Part shown: piece after piece, positions 1-8,872 of the stretch
How positions within the stretch are numbered: the first letter of the stretch is position 1
Layout of the letters: every line of letters starts with the position of its first letter
Assembly (NCBI RefSeq): GCF_001500125.1
Contig: NZ_LQIV01000004.1
Location: 95,906-159,905 of the forward strand
Length of the DNA: 64,000 bases
Source of the DNA: Mycobacterium sp. IS-1742
GTDB taxonomy: Bacteria > Actinomycetota > Actinomycetes > Mycobacteriales > Mycobacteriaceae
Reading direction: 5' to 3'
The notes under the pieces: model-generated
Told to the model about the DNA's origin: nothing
Seen by the model: only the letters and a program-made list of their open reading frames with translations
Database searches by the model: none
Position numbers and translations under genes: made by a program

Positions 1-279
1 AAGGAGGTGCGGATCGTCGACCTGCAGGAGGGCACCTTCTACGCCGACCTGATCTTCGACCGGGACATCAAGGTGTCCGCGCGGCCGTCGGATTCGGTGG
101 CCATCGCGCTGCGGGTCGGGGTGCCCATCTACGTCGAGGAGGCGGTGCTGGCGGAGGCCGGGCTGCTGATCCCCGACGAGAACGACGAAGAGGCCGCAGG
201 CGCAGTCCGCGAGGACGAGGTGGAGAAATTCAAGGAATTCCTCGACAGCGTGTCCCCGGACGACTTCAAAGCGACTTGA
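1..279 (+). CDS. Bifunctional nuclease family protein (DUF151), 5' end missing
   Basis: C-terminal part of a DUF151/bifunctional nuclease domain protein, orthologous by context to M. tuberculosis Rv1829. The frame is open from the first base (it reads K-E-V-R-I-V-D-L), so the gene begins upstream of the window. The GTG at 7 is an internal valine, not a start. About 92 residues are visible of a family length near 160. The visible part has the conserved RIVDLQEGTFYADL stretch and an acidic tail ending in DDFKAT. Family members have reported DNase/RNase activity, but the role in mycobacteria is not settled. It is followed by resR on the same strand, as in other mycobacteria. Confidence 0.9.
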   Translation, partial: KEVRIVDLQEGTFYADLIFDRDIKVSARPSDSVAIALRVGVPIYVEEAVLAEAGLLIPDENDEEAAGAVREDEVEKFKEFLDSVSPDDFKAT

Positions 280-410
280 AACCCGGGCTTTGTCACGGAT
301 GCGTCTCAACTGGGCGCATGCGTGCCGACACGCGGTGTGAGTGCCCACCAACGCCTCGTCAGACGGCCATACTTTGGGAGCGACGAGCAGTCAGGGCTCG
401 AGTGAACGCG

Positions 411-416
411 TATGCT
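411..416 (+). promoter_or_regulatory. Candidate -10 box upstream of resR
   Basis: TATGCT lies about 90 bp upstream of the resR start in the 228 bp gap after the nuclease gene. It resembles the mycobacterial SigA -10 consensus (TANNNT). No clear -35 is seen. Weak evidence from one hexamer. Confidence 0.3.
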
Positions 417-507
417 CGGACACAATCGGGCTGGCGTACGACGACCCTGATCTGCACGTCGCGACAGGGTGCTAGCGGGCGAGTTCGATCGGCGAGAGGA
501 TTCGATA

Positions 508-1128
508 GTGGGCGACACGCCACGTCAGGGAGAGCTGGATCTGTCGACCGAGAACACCCCTGAGCCGGCGGCCCGGGTGACGAGCGAGCCCGTGCAGGGC
601 GGTCTGTTCCCCGACGACTCCGTCCCCGACGAACTCGTGGGCTACCGCGGGCCGAGCGCCTGCCAGATCGCCGGCATCACCTACCGGCAGCTCGACTACT
701 GGGCCCGCACCTCGCTGGTGGTGCCCTCGATCCGCGGCGCGGCCGGTTCGGGCAGCCAGCGGCTCTATTCGTTCAAGGACATCCTGGTCCTCAAGATCGT
801 CAAGCGACTGCTCGACACCGGGATCTCGCTGCACAACATCCGCGTCGCGGTCGACCATCTGCGCCAGCGCGGCGTCAGCGACCTGGCGAACATCACGCTG
901 TTCTCCGACGGCACCACGGTGTACGAGTGCACCTCCGCCGAGGAGGTCGTCGACCTGCTCCAGGGCGGACAGGGTGTCTTCGGTATCGCGGTCTCGGGTG
1001 CGATGCGCGAGCTGACCGGCGCCATCGCCGACTTCCCCGGCGAGCGGGCCGACGGCGGCGAATCCATCGCCGCACCCGAGGACGAGCTGGCGTCCCGGCG
1101 CAAGCATCGCGACCGAAAGATCGGCTGA
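508..1128 (+). CDS. resR: MerR-family transcriptional regulator (ResR/Rv1830 type)
   Basis: 206-residue DNA-binding regulator. A MerR-like winged HTH spans about residues 45-125, with the SACQIAGITYRQLDYWART recognition region followed by GSGSQRLYSFKDILVLKIVKRLL. The C-terminus ends in a basic tail, RRKHRDRKIG. It matches my memory of M. tuberculosis Rv1830, which has been named resR and linked to growth and antibiotic recovery phenotypes. The GTG at 508 is preferred because GAGAGGA lies 7 bp upstream and the protein then begins MGDTPRQGELDL as in orthologues; an in-frame upstream TTG/GTG would add about 13 unconserved residues. It sits between the nuclease gene and the glycine riboswitch, as in other mycobacteria. 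Confidence 0.9.
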   Translation: MGDTPRQGELDLSTENTPEPAARVTSEPVQGGLFPDDSVPDELVGYRGPSACQIAGITYRQLDYWARTSLVVPSIRGAAGSGSQRLYSFKDILVLKIVKRLLDTGISLHNIRVAVDHLRQRGVSDLANITLFSDGTTVYECTSAEEVVDLLQGGQGVFGIAVSGAMRELTGAIADFPGERADGGESIAAPEDELASRRKHRDRKIG

Positions 1129-1256
1129 GTCCCGGACCGCTTGCCGCAGAACAGGATTGGCGCTCGGTCGACCCCGTCGTGACGGCTGCGCCGCGTGGGC
1201 GGCCATCGACTTCGCGGCCGCGAGCGCAGCCCGCTAAACTGGTCGTGCATCGCCCG

Positions 1257-1475
1257 TGTGCGGGAGAGCTCCGTGATCGCCAGTCACGGGCGCCGAAGGA
1301 GCAACACCTCTCCGTCAACCTCTCAGGCACCCAGGACCGCGCACGGCCTCGATGCCTCTGGAAAGCGGTGGACACCAGTGGTCCGCCCGCCCATGGGGAA
1401 AGGCGCGGACTCCGGTACCGGTTCCGCCGCCGAATCTCTCAGGCGCCCGCTCGGGTCGACGACAGAGGGAGAGGG
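1257..1475 (+). promoter_or_regulatory. Tandem glycine riboswitch upstream of gcvP
   Basis: Two aptamer-like units precede gcvP. The first (about 1257-1372) has GCGGGAGAGC, then GGCGCCGAAGGAGCAA, then CCTCTCAGGCA and a closing CTCTGGAAAGCGG. The second (about 1373-1475) has a GCCGCCGAATCTCTCAGGC core and closes with GACAGAGGGAGAG. CCGAAGGAGCAA and TCTCAGGC are hallmark conserved segments of the glycine riboswitch. The tandem lies in the 386 bp between resR and gcvP. A glycine-responsive leader fits control of the glycine cleavage P-protein. Exact aptamer edges are approximate and a covariance model search would fix them. Confidence 0.9.
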
Positions 1476-1514
1476 ATCGTCCAGCGGTTCTGCGCCCGGT
1501 AGGAGATCTCACCC

Positions 1515-4361
1515 GTGCTCGATGCTCATCAGCCCCGATTCGCCGACCGGCACATCGGTCCGGACTCCGACGCCGTCGCGGTCATGCTCGACACCATCGG
1601 TGTGGCGACGCTCGACGACCTCGCCGCCAAGGCGTTGCCCGCGAACATCCTCGACGCGCTGTCCGCCGAGGGGGTCGCACCGGGCCTGGAGTCCCTGCCG
1701 GCGCCCGCCTCGGAGACCGAGGCCCTCGCCGAACTCCGTGCCCTCGCCGAGTCGAACACCGTCGCGGTGTCGATGATCGGCCAGGGTTACTTCGACACGC
1801 TGACCCCGCCGGTGTTGCGCCGCAACATCCTGGAGAACCCGGCCTGGTACACCGCATACACGCCTTATCAGCCGGAGATCAGTCAGGGCCGGCTCGAGGC
1901 GCTGCTCAACTTCCAGACGATGGTGTCCGATCTGACCGGTCTCGAGGTGGCCAACGCGTCGATGCTCGACGAGGCCACCGCCGCGGCCGAGGCCATGACG
2001 CTGATGCAGCGGGCCGGGCGGAGCAAGTCGAACCGGCTCGCCGTGGATGCCGACGTGTACCGCCAGACCGGCGCCGTGCTGGCCACGCGGGCCCGGCCGC
2101 TGGGCATCGAGATCGTCACCGCGGACCTGCGCCAGGGTCTGCCCGACGGCGACTTCTTCGGCGTCGTCGTGCAGTTGCCGGGGGCGAGCGGTGTGCTCGT
2201 CGACTGGGCGCCGCTGGTCGCCGACGCGCACGAACGTGGCGCGCTGGTCGCGGTCGGCGCCGATCTGCTCGCACTGACGCTGGTCACCCCGCCGGGTGAT
2301 CTCGGCGCCGACGTCGCGTTCGGCAGCACGCAGCGCTTCGGGGTGCCGATGGGCTTTGGCGGCCCGCACGCCGGATACCTCGCCGTCCACACCAAGCACG
2401 CCCGCCAGCTGCCCGGCCGACTGGTCGGGGTGTCGAAGGATGCGGATGGAGCCGCCGCGTTCCGATTGGCGCTGCAGACCCGGGAACAGCACATCCGCCG
2501 CGACAAGGCGACCAGCAACATCTGCACCGCCCAGGTGCTGCTGGCGGTCATCGCCGCGATGTACGCGAGCTACCACGGCGCCGAGGGACTGACCGCGATC
2601 GCCCGACGGGTCCACGGGCATGCCCGCGCGATCGCGACCGGACTCGCGGAGGCCGGGGTCGAGGTGGTGCACGACGCGTTCTTCGACACCGTGCTGGTCC
2701 GCGTGCCGGGGCGCGCGGCCGAAATCCGGGAGGCCGCGAAGTCCCACGGGATCAACATCTGGCTGGTAAACGCCGATCACGTCTCGGTGGCCTGCGACGA
2801 GGCGACCACCGCCGACCACGTCGCCGCGGTGCTCTCGGCGTTCGGCGCCACCCGTGGTGGGCAGCCCTTCACCGGACCCGAGATCGCCACGCGCACTTCG
2901 GGATTCCTCACCCATCCGGCATTCACCCGGTACCGCACCGAAACCGAGATGATGCGCTACCTGCGGTCGTTGGCCGATAAGGACATCGCGCTGGACCGCA
3001 GCATGATCCCGCTCGGTTCCTGCACCATGAAGCTCAACGCGGCCGCGGAGATGGAGCCGATCACCTGGCCCGAGTTCGCCAGGCAGCACCCGTTCGCCCC
3101 GGAGGCCGACGCCCCGGGCCTGCGCAGACTCATCGCCGATCTGCAGACCTGGCTGACCGGCATCACCGGTTATGACGAGATCTCGTTGCAGCCCAACGCC
3201 GGATCTCAGGGTGAGTACGCCGGCCTGCTGGCGATCAAGGCCTATCACGACGCCAACGGCGCACCCGAGCGGGACGTGTGCCTGATCCCGTCGAGCGCCC
3301 ACGGCACCAATGCCGCGTCGGCGGCGCTCGCGGGGATGCGGGTCGTGGTGGTGGGCTGCCGCCCCAACGGCGACGTCGACCTGGACGACCTGCGCGCTAA
3401 GGTGACCGAGAACGCCGAGCGTCTCGCCGCGCTGATGATCACCTATCCGTCCACCCACGGTGTGTACGAGCACGACGTCGCGGAGATCTGTGCGGCCGTC
3501 CACGATGCCGGCGGTCAGGTGTACGTCGACGGGGCGAACCTCAACGCGCTGGTCGGCCTCGCCCGACCGGGCCGGTTCGGCGGCGACGTCAGCCACCTCA
3601 ACCTGCACAAGACGTTTTGCATCCCGCACGGCGGCGGCGGTCCGGGTGTCGGGCCGGTCGCGGTGCGCGCCCACCTGGCCCCGTATCTGCCGGGCCATCC
3701 GCTCGCCGACGAACTCGGTGACGACTACACCGTGTCGGCCGCCCCGTACGGGTCGGCGTCGATCCTGCCGATCACGTGGATGTACATCCGGATGATGGGC
3801 GCACCCGGTCTGCGTGCGGCGTCGCTGACGGCGATCGCATCCGCCAACTACGTCGCCCGCCGTCTCGACGAGTACTACCCGGTGCTCTACACGGGGGAGA
3901 ACGGCATGGTGGCGCACGAGTGCATCCTGGACCTGCGGCCCATCACCAAGCAGACCGGCGTCACGGTGGATGATGTGGCAAAACGTCTGGCGGACTTCGG
4001 TTTTCACGCGCCGACGATGAGTTTCCCGGTGGCGGGGACGCTGATGGTCGAGCCGACGGAGAGCGAATCGCTGGCCGAGGTGGACGCGTTCTGCGAGGCG
4101 ATGATCGCCATCCGGGCCGAGATCGACCAGGTCGGTTCGGGTGCGTGGCCGGTGGACGACAATCCGCTGCGCGGGGCCCCGCACACCGCCGAGTCACTGT
4201 TGGTGGCCGACTGGGATCACCCCTACACCCGCGAGCAGGCGGCGTACCCGCTGGGGAAGGGCTTCCGGCCCAAGGTGTGGCCGCCGGTGCGGCGGATCGA
4301 CGGCGCCTACGGCGATCGCAACCTGATGTGTTCGTGCCCGCCGGTCGAGGCGTTCGCCTAG
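1515..4361 (+). CDS. gcvP: Glycine dehydrogenase (decarboxylating), P-protein of the glycine cleavage system
   Basis: 948-residue PLP enzyme that decarboxylates glycine and passes the aminomethyl group to the lipoyl H-protein (mycobacterial name gcvB, Rv1832). Full length for the family (about 940-960). The N-terminus has the usual RFADRHIGP motif. The PLP lysine is K699 in [18 protein letters not shown], and the glycine-rich segment follows. The GTG start at 1515 has AGGAG 9 bp upstream, directly after the glycine riboswitch, so expression should respond to glycine. The other cleavage-system genes are not adjacent. The gene converges on the small HTH gene with only 5 bp between the stops. 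Confidence 0.98.
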   Translation: MLDAHQPRFADRHIGPDSDAVAVMLDTIGVATLDDLAAKALPANILDALSAEGVAPGLESLPAPASETEALAELRALAESNTVAVSMIGQGYFDTLTPPVLRRNILENPAWYTAYTPYQPEISQGRLEALLNFQTMVSDLTGLEVANASMLDEATAAAEAMTLMQRAGRSKSNRLAVDADVYRQTGAVLATRARPLGIEIVTADLRQGLPDGDFFGVVVQLPGASGVLVDWAPLVADAHERGALVAVGADLLALTLVTPPGDLGADVAFGSTQRFGVPMGFGGPHAGYLAVHTKHARQLPGRLVGVSKDADGAAAFRLALQTREQHIRRDKATSNICTAQVLLAVIAAMYASYHGAEGLTAIARRVHGHARAIATGLAEAGVEVVHDAFFDTVLVRVPGRAAEIREAAKSHGINIWLVNADHVSVACDEATTADHVAAVLSAFGATRGGQPFTGPEIATRTSGFLTHPAFTRYRTETEMMRYLRSLADKDIALDRSMIPLGSCTMKLNAAAEMEPITWPEFARQHPFAPEADAPGLRRLIADLQTWLTGITGYDEISLQPNAGSQGEYAGLLAIKAYHDANGAPERDVCLIPSSAHGTNAASAALAGMRVVVVGCRPNGDVDLDDLRAKVTENAERLAALMITYPSTHGVYEHDVAEICAAVHDAGGQVYVDGANLNALVGLARPGRFGGDVSHLNLHKTFCIPHGGGGPGVGPVAVRAHLAPYLPGHPLADELGDDYTVSAAPYGSASILPITWMYIRMMGAPGLRAASLTAIASANYVARRLDEYYPVLYTGENGMVAHECILDLRPITKQTGVTVDDVAKRLADFGFHAPTMSFPVAGTLMVEPTESESLAEVDAFCEAMIAIRAEIDQVGSGAWPVDDNPLRGAPHTAESLLVADWDHPYTREQAAYPLGKGFRPKVWPPVRRIDGAYGDRNLMCSCPPVEAFA

Positions 4362-4366
4362 CGGAT

Positions 4367-4750
4367 CTACAGCGGCGGCGCGTCGCCGCGTGGGGTCAGG
4401 AAATTGAGCGAGCGACGACGGCGAGTGTGCTCAGGCGGGTTCGCCGGTGTGGCGGAATTCGCCGTCGTCAGCCCAAAAGGGTGGTCTTCTTCGCCCTCCA
4501 GGTAGTCCGCGACGTCGGTGGGTGCGATCCGCCCGTAGCGGATGAGCAGATCGACCGGGTTGAGATCGAGGTTCCGGGCGGCGCGAAGGAGGGTGTCGGT
4601 GGTCGTCAGCGTGCCCTTGCCCTGCCGGTCGTAGTAGGTCGACCGGGACATCCCCACCGCGGCGAGCACCTCGTCGAGCGTGAGCTTTCGGCCGGTCAAA
4701 TAGGACAGCACCAGGCCGAGATCCTTCTCGGCATCGCGACTCACGACCAT
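4367..4750 (-). CDS. Small helix-turn-helix DNA-binding protein, co-transcribed with tesA
   Basis: 127-residue protein with a compact XRE-like HTH at about residues 8-75: a helix ending LTLDEVLAAVGMSRSTYYDRQ, then a second helical part with DTLLRAARNLDLNPVDLLIRYG. The last 50 residues look disordered and basic. The ATG at 4750 is chosen because it lies 4 bp after the tesA stop, with AGGGGTGAGG inside the tesA end as ribosome binding site; the longer frame would run back through tesA. I do not recognise a named family member. The position suggests a regulator of the PKS locus, by inference only. It could instead be a core gene next to gcvP. Confidence 0.75.
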   Translation of the reverse strand: MVVSRDAEKDLGLVLSYLTGRKLTLDEVLAAVGMSRSTYYDRQGKGTLTTTDTLLRAARNLDLNPVDLLIRYGRIAPTDVADYLEGEEDHPFGLTTANSATPANPPEHTRRRRSLNFLTPRGDAPPL

Positions 4751-4754
4751 CGCC

Positions 4755-5501
4755 TCACCCCTGTTCCTGGATGTTGGACCCGACGAGCCGGGCCTCGATG
4801 TCACCGACGATCTCGTCGACGTGCTCGGTGATGAAGAAGTGGTCACCCGCGACGGTGCGCAACGAGAAGTCACCGGTGGTGAACTCGGACCAGGCTCGCA
4901 TGCTGTCGTACGTCACAGCCGCGTCGTCGGCGGCGGCGTAGGCGTACACCGGACAGGACACCGTGGTCCCCGGTGGGCAGCTGTAGCTCGTTATCGCTCC
5001 GTAGTTTCGCAGCGTCTTGAGTACCGTGGCGCCGAAATCCCCTCCGACGAAACGGGAGTCGGTCCCGGTCATGGTCGCCACCATATCGAGCAGTTCGTCG
5101 TCCGAGCCCTGGTGCAAGTGCTCGTAGCCGCCGTGGCCCGGGGCCGGTGATGCCGAGACGAACAGTGCCGCAAGCGATTCACCATCCTGTTCGAGCCGCC
5201 GGGCGATGTCGAAGGCGATCAGCCCGCCCATACTGTGTCCGAAGAAGGCGACGCGGGATCCACTGATCTTCGGGCGCAGCAGCGGATAGATGTCGTCGGC
5301 GAGCGCGGAGATGCTCGCCAGGTCGGGCACGTCATGGCGCCCCGCACGGCCCGGATACTGAACCGCGATCCGCTTCGCCTCGATCGTGAACGCGCGGGCG
5401 AACGGTTTGTAGCCGGCTGCGGACCCGCCGGCGTGCGGAAAGATGAAGAGCGTCTCGACTGCGGTGTGAGCCGTCGCGCCCAACGACGTGGCACTGTTCA
5501 T
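4755..5501 (-). CDS. tesA: Type II thioesterase, TesA-like
   Basis: 248-residue alpha/beta hydrolase of the type II thioesterase family that edits or releases acyl chains from PKS/NRPS carrier domains. The catalytic serine is S90 in GHSMGG, acid candidates are D192/D193, and the histidine is H221 in AGDHFF. The N-terminal FPHAGGSAAGYKPFA block is typical of the family. In M. tuberculosis TesA sits upstream of fadD26-ppsA-E and contacts PpsE. Here it is divergent from the FAAL gene and linked to the HTH gene downstream. The ATG at 5501 is preceded by GGGGGAAACC. Function as the release or editing enzyme of this PKS is inferred from family and position. Confidence 0.88.
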   Translation of the reverse strand: MNSATSLGATAHTAVETLFIFPHAGGSAAGYKPFARAFTIEAKRIAVQYPGRAGRHDVPDLASISALADDIYPLLRPKISGSRVAFFGHSMGGLIAFDIARRLEQDGESLAALFVSASPAPGHGGYEHLHQGSDDELLDMVATMTGTDSRFVGGDFGATVLKTLRNYGAITSYSCPPGTTVSCPVYAYAAADDAAVTYDSMRAWSEFTTGDFSLRTVAGDHFFITEHVDEIVGDIEARLVGSNIQEQG

Positions 5502-6451
5502 GTGGTTTCCCCCTGCCGATGCCGGGTTCGGTCACCCGGTATGGCACATCGTGGAATGTCGACGCTGTCGATGATCGCCGAAAAGTGACGCGCTTCGCGA
5601 CAGATCAGCGAAGTCATCGCAATGGTCTTTCCGAACGCAGACTTCCTGTGACCTGCCTGGATGTGCAGCCCGACGGGGCACAGCAATGCGCTCAGTAGGC
5701 AGCGGCGGTTGCTGCTGGAGCCACTCGGCCATGCCTCGGAAGCTTTCGTCCCAATCGTCAATTTCCGAGATCTCGGACTTTCATTCGATCGTTCGGAAGG
5801 CTGCTGAGCGTGGCGCCAACTGAGAATCAGATAAGAAATTCGTGACCGCCCAGTGGGCCGTGGAGGGATTTGCAGTCAATCGGCCGAGGCGCGCGCGCAG
5901 TTCAGCGGGGGCAACGGGCCCGGCCTCCGAAACCGTTGCAAGCGTCAGTATTCGGCAGGGGGACGACCACCGGCCGTGCGGCGGTTCGCGCTGGTCGGCG
6001 GGCTGCTGTGGTCACCGCCCGCCGTCGCGACCGGTGACACGACGTGGCATACATCAGTGGCAGTGTCATATCGCTCCATTGTGCACAATAGTCTTAGTCG
6101 GCCAGCTGGATAGCCTGACAAACAATCGTCACGGAATTTCTTTTCACTAATTTCGCATCCGGCCATAAACTCGCGTATGCCCGAAAAATGGTCTTTCGAC
6201 ACAACGGGCGATGTTTCCTTCGCCGCGGAGTTGGCGTCGGGGAGCGTGCGGGCTTCCCGCATTGCGGTTTGCCTGTCAGGTGACATCGTGCGTTGCCGGG
6301 ACCGGTCCGCGACGTTGCGGTAACTTCGCCGACGCCGCGCAGATTCGCGCGGATCACCGTCGGCCAGGGTCCTTGCCCGAAGTGACGCCAGTGTCAAGTG
6401 CCTGGTGACTGATGCGGTCCGGGTCGGGGAATCAAGGCGCTGCGCCATGCC

Positions 6452-6474
6452 TGAACAACGGATTCCGTTGTTCA
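6452..6474. promoter_or_regulatory. Perfect 10-3-10 inverted repeat, candidate operator
   Basis: TGAACAACGG, ATT, then the exact reverse complement CCGTTGTTCA. It is the strongest dyad in the tesA-FAAL gap, about 660 bp before the FAAL start and 950 bp from tesA. The stem is only 50% GC and no T-run follows, so a protein-binding operator is more likely than a terminator. The binding protein is unknown; the HTH product at 4367-4750 is one candidate. Confidence 0.5.
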
Positions 6475-6776
6475 CAATGTCGACACCTCCTGAAATCGTG
6501 GCGAACGCGATCACCTGCGCCGATAATGGCACCGGGTGTCACCGTAGGTGTGTCCGTGGTCGTCGACGCCGGAGCCCGCCTGGGTGCGGTGGCGCCGCGT
6601 TCCCGGCCGTTCCGGAGGTCGGCGCGGGCCGTGCTCGGCCGTCCGGTCGGTCTGCGGTGGGGTGGCGATCATTGCTGGAACTACCGCCCCGGGTGCGGTG
6701 GGGACCGGATCGGGGGGTGTTGCGGCCGGATGCGGCCGTTGCTGATTTGAGACCGCCGTGAACGGTTCGAATTTGC

Positions 6777-6790
6777 TTGACGGGCGTCAA
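6777..6790. promoter_or_regulatory. Dyad TTGACG-GG-CGTCAA, possible operator or -35 element
   Basis: TTGACGGGCGTCAA is a 6-2-6 inverted repeat about 340 bp upstream of the FAAL start. A related shorter dyad, TTGACGGTCAA, occurs at 6983-6993. TTGACG also matches the SigA -35 consensus, but no convincing -10 follows at the right spacing. Low confidence. Confidence 0.3.
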
Positions 6791-7129
6791 ACTCGCTGGT
6801 AGGGGCCGCACCCGCAGTCGGCCCCAGCGAGGGGTAATTTGCGTACGAAACGAGTGCAATGATGCGGCCAGAATTTCAGGTTTAAGTTTCGGATTGCCGT
6901 TGTACGGTATGGCGATCAACGAAACCGCAGGGGTGGTTCACGATGACCGGAATTCGTTGGTGGGGAGCACTGGGGGACGACATTGACGGTCAATTCGACC
7001 GAGGGCTCCGGCACGCTGGGCGCGCACCTGGGGAGGACGCGCGGCGGCGCCGGGCCGCAGGGAAGCGCCGTCGATGGCGAGCGCACACGCACTTCTCAAC
7101 CGACGGCCACTGAAGAAACGGGTAGGACC

Positions 7130-8872
7130 ATGACTGAATCGTCTCTGACCGCACTGCTGCAGAAGCGGGCGCTACAGCAGCCTGACGACGCCGCGTACAC
7201 GTTCATCGACTTCGACGTCGATCCGAACGGGTACGCCGAGACGCTCACCTGGGCCCAGTTGCACAACCGAGCGCAGGTGCTGGCAGAGGAACTGACGTTG
7301 TTCGGTGCCGCCGGCGACCGTGCCGCAATTCTCGCTCCGCAGGGCCTGGACTACATCGTCGCCTTCTTCGGGTCGCTGCAGGCCGGCCTCATCGCCGCTC
7401 CACTGTCGGTGCCGCAGTACGGCGTTCACGACGAGCGGATCTCGAGCGTGCTGCGGGACTGTGCGCCGTCGGTCATCCTGACCACGTCCGCGGTGGCGGG
7501 TGAGGTCACCCGCTACGCACAGGGTGGCTCCGGCCGCGCCGCGGCGGTGGTCGAGGTCGATTCGTTGGACCTCGACGCCCCAGCTCAGGTGGGTGCGCCG
7601 CCGGCCCGACAGTCCAAGATCGCGTACCTGCAGTACACATCGGGTTCGACTCGCGTTCCCGCCGGCGTCGTTGTGACCCACGACAACGTGGTGGTCAACG
7701 TCGATCAGGCGTTCACCGACTACTTCGACTGCTCCGGCAAGACGCCGCCGGGCATGACCTTCGTATCGTGGCTGCCGTTCTATCACGACATGGGTCTGAT
7801 CAAGGGAGTGTGCGCACCGCTGGTAAGCGGCCGTTCCGCCGTCTTGATGAGCCCGATGGCGTTTCTGCAGCGTCCCGCGCGCTGGATACAGCAGCTCGCC
7901 ATGAATCCCGGATCGTTCACTGCAGCACCGAATTTCGCGTTCGAGCTGGCAGTCCGCCGGACCACGGACGAGGACATGGCCGGGCTGGATCTGGGCGACG
8001 TGCTCGGAATCTGCAGCGGCAGCGAACGGGTGCACGCCGCAACGGTCAACCGCTTCCTCGACCGCTTCACCCGGTTCGGATTGAAAGCCGCGTCGGTCAA
8101 ACCCTCCTACGGTCTCGCCGAGGCCACCGTGTATGTGGCGACGTCCGACCGGGGTCACGCTCCGAACATCGTCCGGTTCGACTACGAGAAGCTCTCGAGC
8201 GGACACGCGATGCGGTGCGAGAGCGAAGCCGTCGGCGGCACCGATCTACTCGGTCACGGCACGGTGCGGTCGACGATGCTGCGCATCGTCGACCCGGAAA
8301 CCGGCACAGAGAACCCCGCGGGCAAGGTCGGCGAGATCTGGGTTCACGGCGCGAACGTCGCCAGGGGGTATTGGCAGCGTCCGAAGGAGACGGAGCGGGC
8401 GTTCTCCGGACGGCTGGTCAACACGTCGGCCGGAACGCCGTCAGGTCCGTGGCTGCGCACCGGCGACGTGGGCGTCATCTCCGATGGTGAGCTTTTCATC
8501 ATCGGCCGGATCAAGGATCTCCTGATCGTCGACGGGTCGAACCACTACCCGGACGACATCGAGGCCACTATCCAGGAACTGTCCGGTGGCCGAGTCGCCG
8601 CGATCTCGGTGCCCAGCGGGGAGACCGAACACCTCGTCGCGATCGTCGAGGTGAAGAAGCGCGGCTCCGACGACGAGCACCAGGAACGCCTGCACACGCT
8701 CAAGCGTCAGGTCACGGCGGCTGTTTCGACCACGCACCGGGTCAGGGCTGCCGACATCGTATTTGTCGCGCCCGGTTCGATCCCGATCACCACCAGCGGC
8801 AAGATCCGTCGTTCCACGTGTGTCGAGCGGTACGGGCGAGGAGAGTTCGAGCGTCTGGATCTACCGGCATGA
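7130..8872 (+). CDS. Fatty acyl-AMP ligase (FAAL), FadD26-like
   Basis: 580-residue ANL-superfamily enzyme that activates a fatty acid as acyl-AMP and loads it onto a PKS acyl carrier domain. The nucleotide-binding loop is YTSGSTRVPAGV (from Y169), the next core motif is SYGLAEATVYVA (from Y327), and the C-terminal hinge reads IIGRIKDLLIVDGSNHYP with K462. TRVPAG and the GSNHYP context are typical of FAALs rather than acyl-CoA ligases. M. tuberculosis FadD26 is about 583 residues. The ATG at 7130 follows GGGTAGGA and gives the family start MTESSLTALLQKRA; the frame extends 49 unconserved codons upstream. Its TGA overlaps the next start (ATGA at 8869), so it should supply the starter unit to the N-terminal ACP of that PKS. 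Confidence 0.93.
   Translation: MTESSLTALLQKRALQQPDDAAYTFIDFDVDPNGYAETLTWAQLHNRAQVLAEELTLFGAAGDRAAILAPQGLDYIVAFFGSLQAGLIAAPLSVPQYGVHDERISSVLRDCAPSVILTTSAVAGEVTRYAQGGSGRAAAVVEVDSLDLDAPAQVGAPPARQSKIAYLQYTSGSTRVPAGVVVTHDNVVVNVDQAFTDYFDCSGKTPPGMTFVSWLPFYHDMGLIKGVCAPLVSGRSAVLMSPMAFLQRPARWIQQLAMNPGSFTAAPNFAFELAVRRTTDEDMAGLDLGDVLGICSGSERVHAATVNRFLDRFTRFGLKAASVKPSYGLAEATVYVATSDRGHAPNIVRFDYEKLSSGHAMRCESEAVGGTDLLGHGTVRSTMLRIVDPETGTENPAGKVGEIWVHGANVARGYWQRPKETERAFSGRLVNTSAGTPSGPWLRTGDVGVISDGELFIIGRIKDLLIVDGSNHYPDDIEATIQELSGGRVAAISVPSGETEHLVAIVEVKKRGSDDEHQERLHTLKRQVTAAVSTTHRVRAADIVFVAPGSIPITTSGKIRRSTCVERYGRGEFERLDLPA

Larger units (their letters stand above)
5502..7129. other. 1.6 kb divergent intergenic region between tesA and the FAAL gene
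   Basis: No open frame here has a recognisable protein, a good start site or mycobacterial codon use. Several 60-200 codon frames occur on both strands and look like chance. Parts (about 5760-5860, 6060-6190, 6830-6910) are clearly AT-richer than the flanks. It contains the perfect inverted repeat at 6452-6474 and a smaller dyad at 6777-6790. It must hold the divergent promoters of the lipid locus. It could also be the remains of deleted genes; in M. tuberculosis the tesA-fadD26 gap holds Rv2929, and I saw no match to it. Confidence 0.7.

Noticed and set aside
1509..4184. Long open frame on the minus strand (891 codons) opposite gcvP
   Set aside because: Fully antisense to a confident enzyme gene; Arg/His/Asp-rich translation typical of GC-rich shadow frames, with no recognisable domain.
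5945..6532. 195-codon frame in the tesA-FAAL gap, minus strand
   Set aside because: No homology recognised, no ribosome binding site, mixed composition and several competing frames over the same bases.
6777..6986. 69-codon frame before the FAAL gene
   Set aside because: No recognisable family and a poor start context; more likely part of the leader.
8818..8868. Upstream extension of the first PKS (17 codons)
   Set aside because: It overlaps the FAAL coding end, while the ATGA overlap at 8869 gives the expected N-terminal ACP start.
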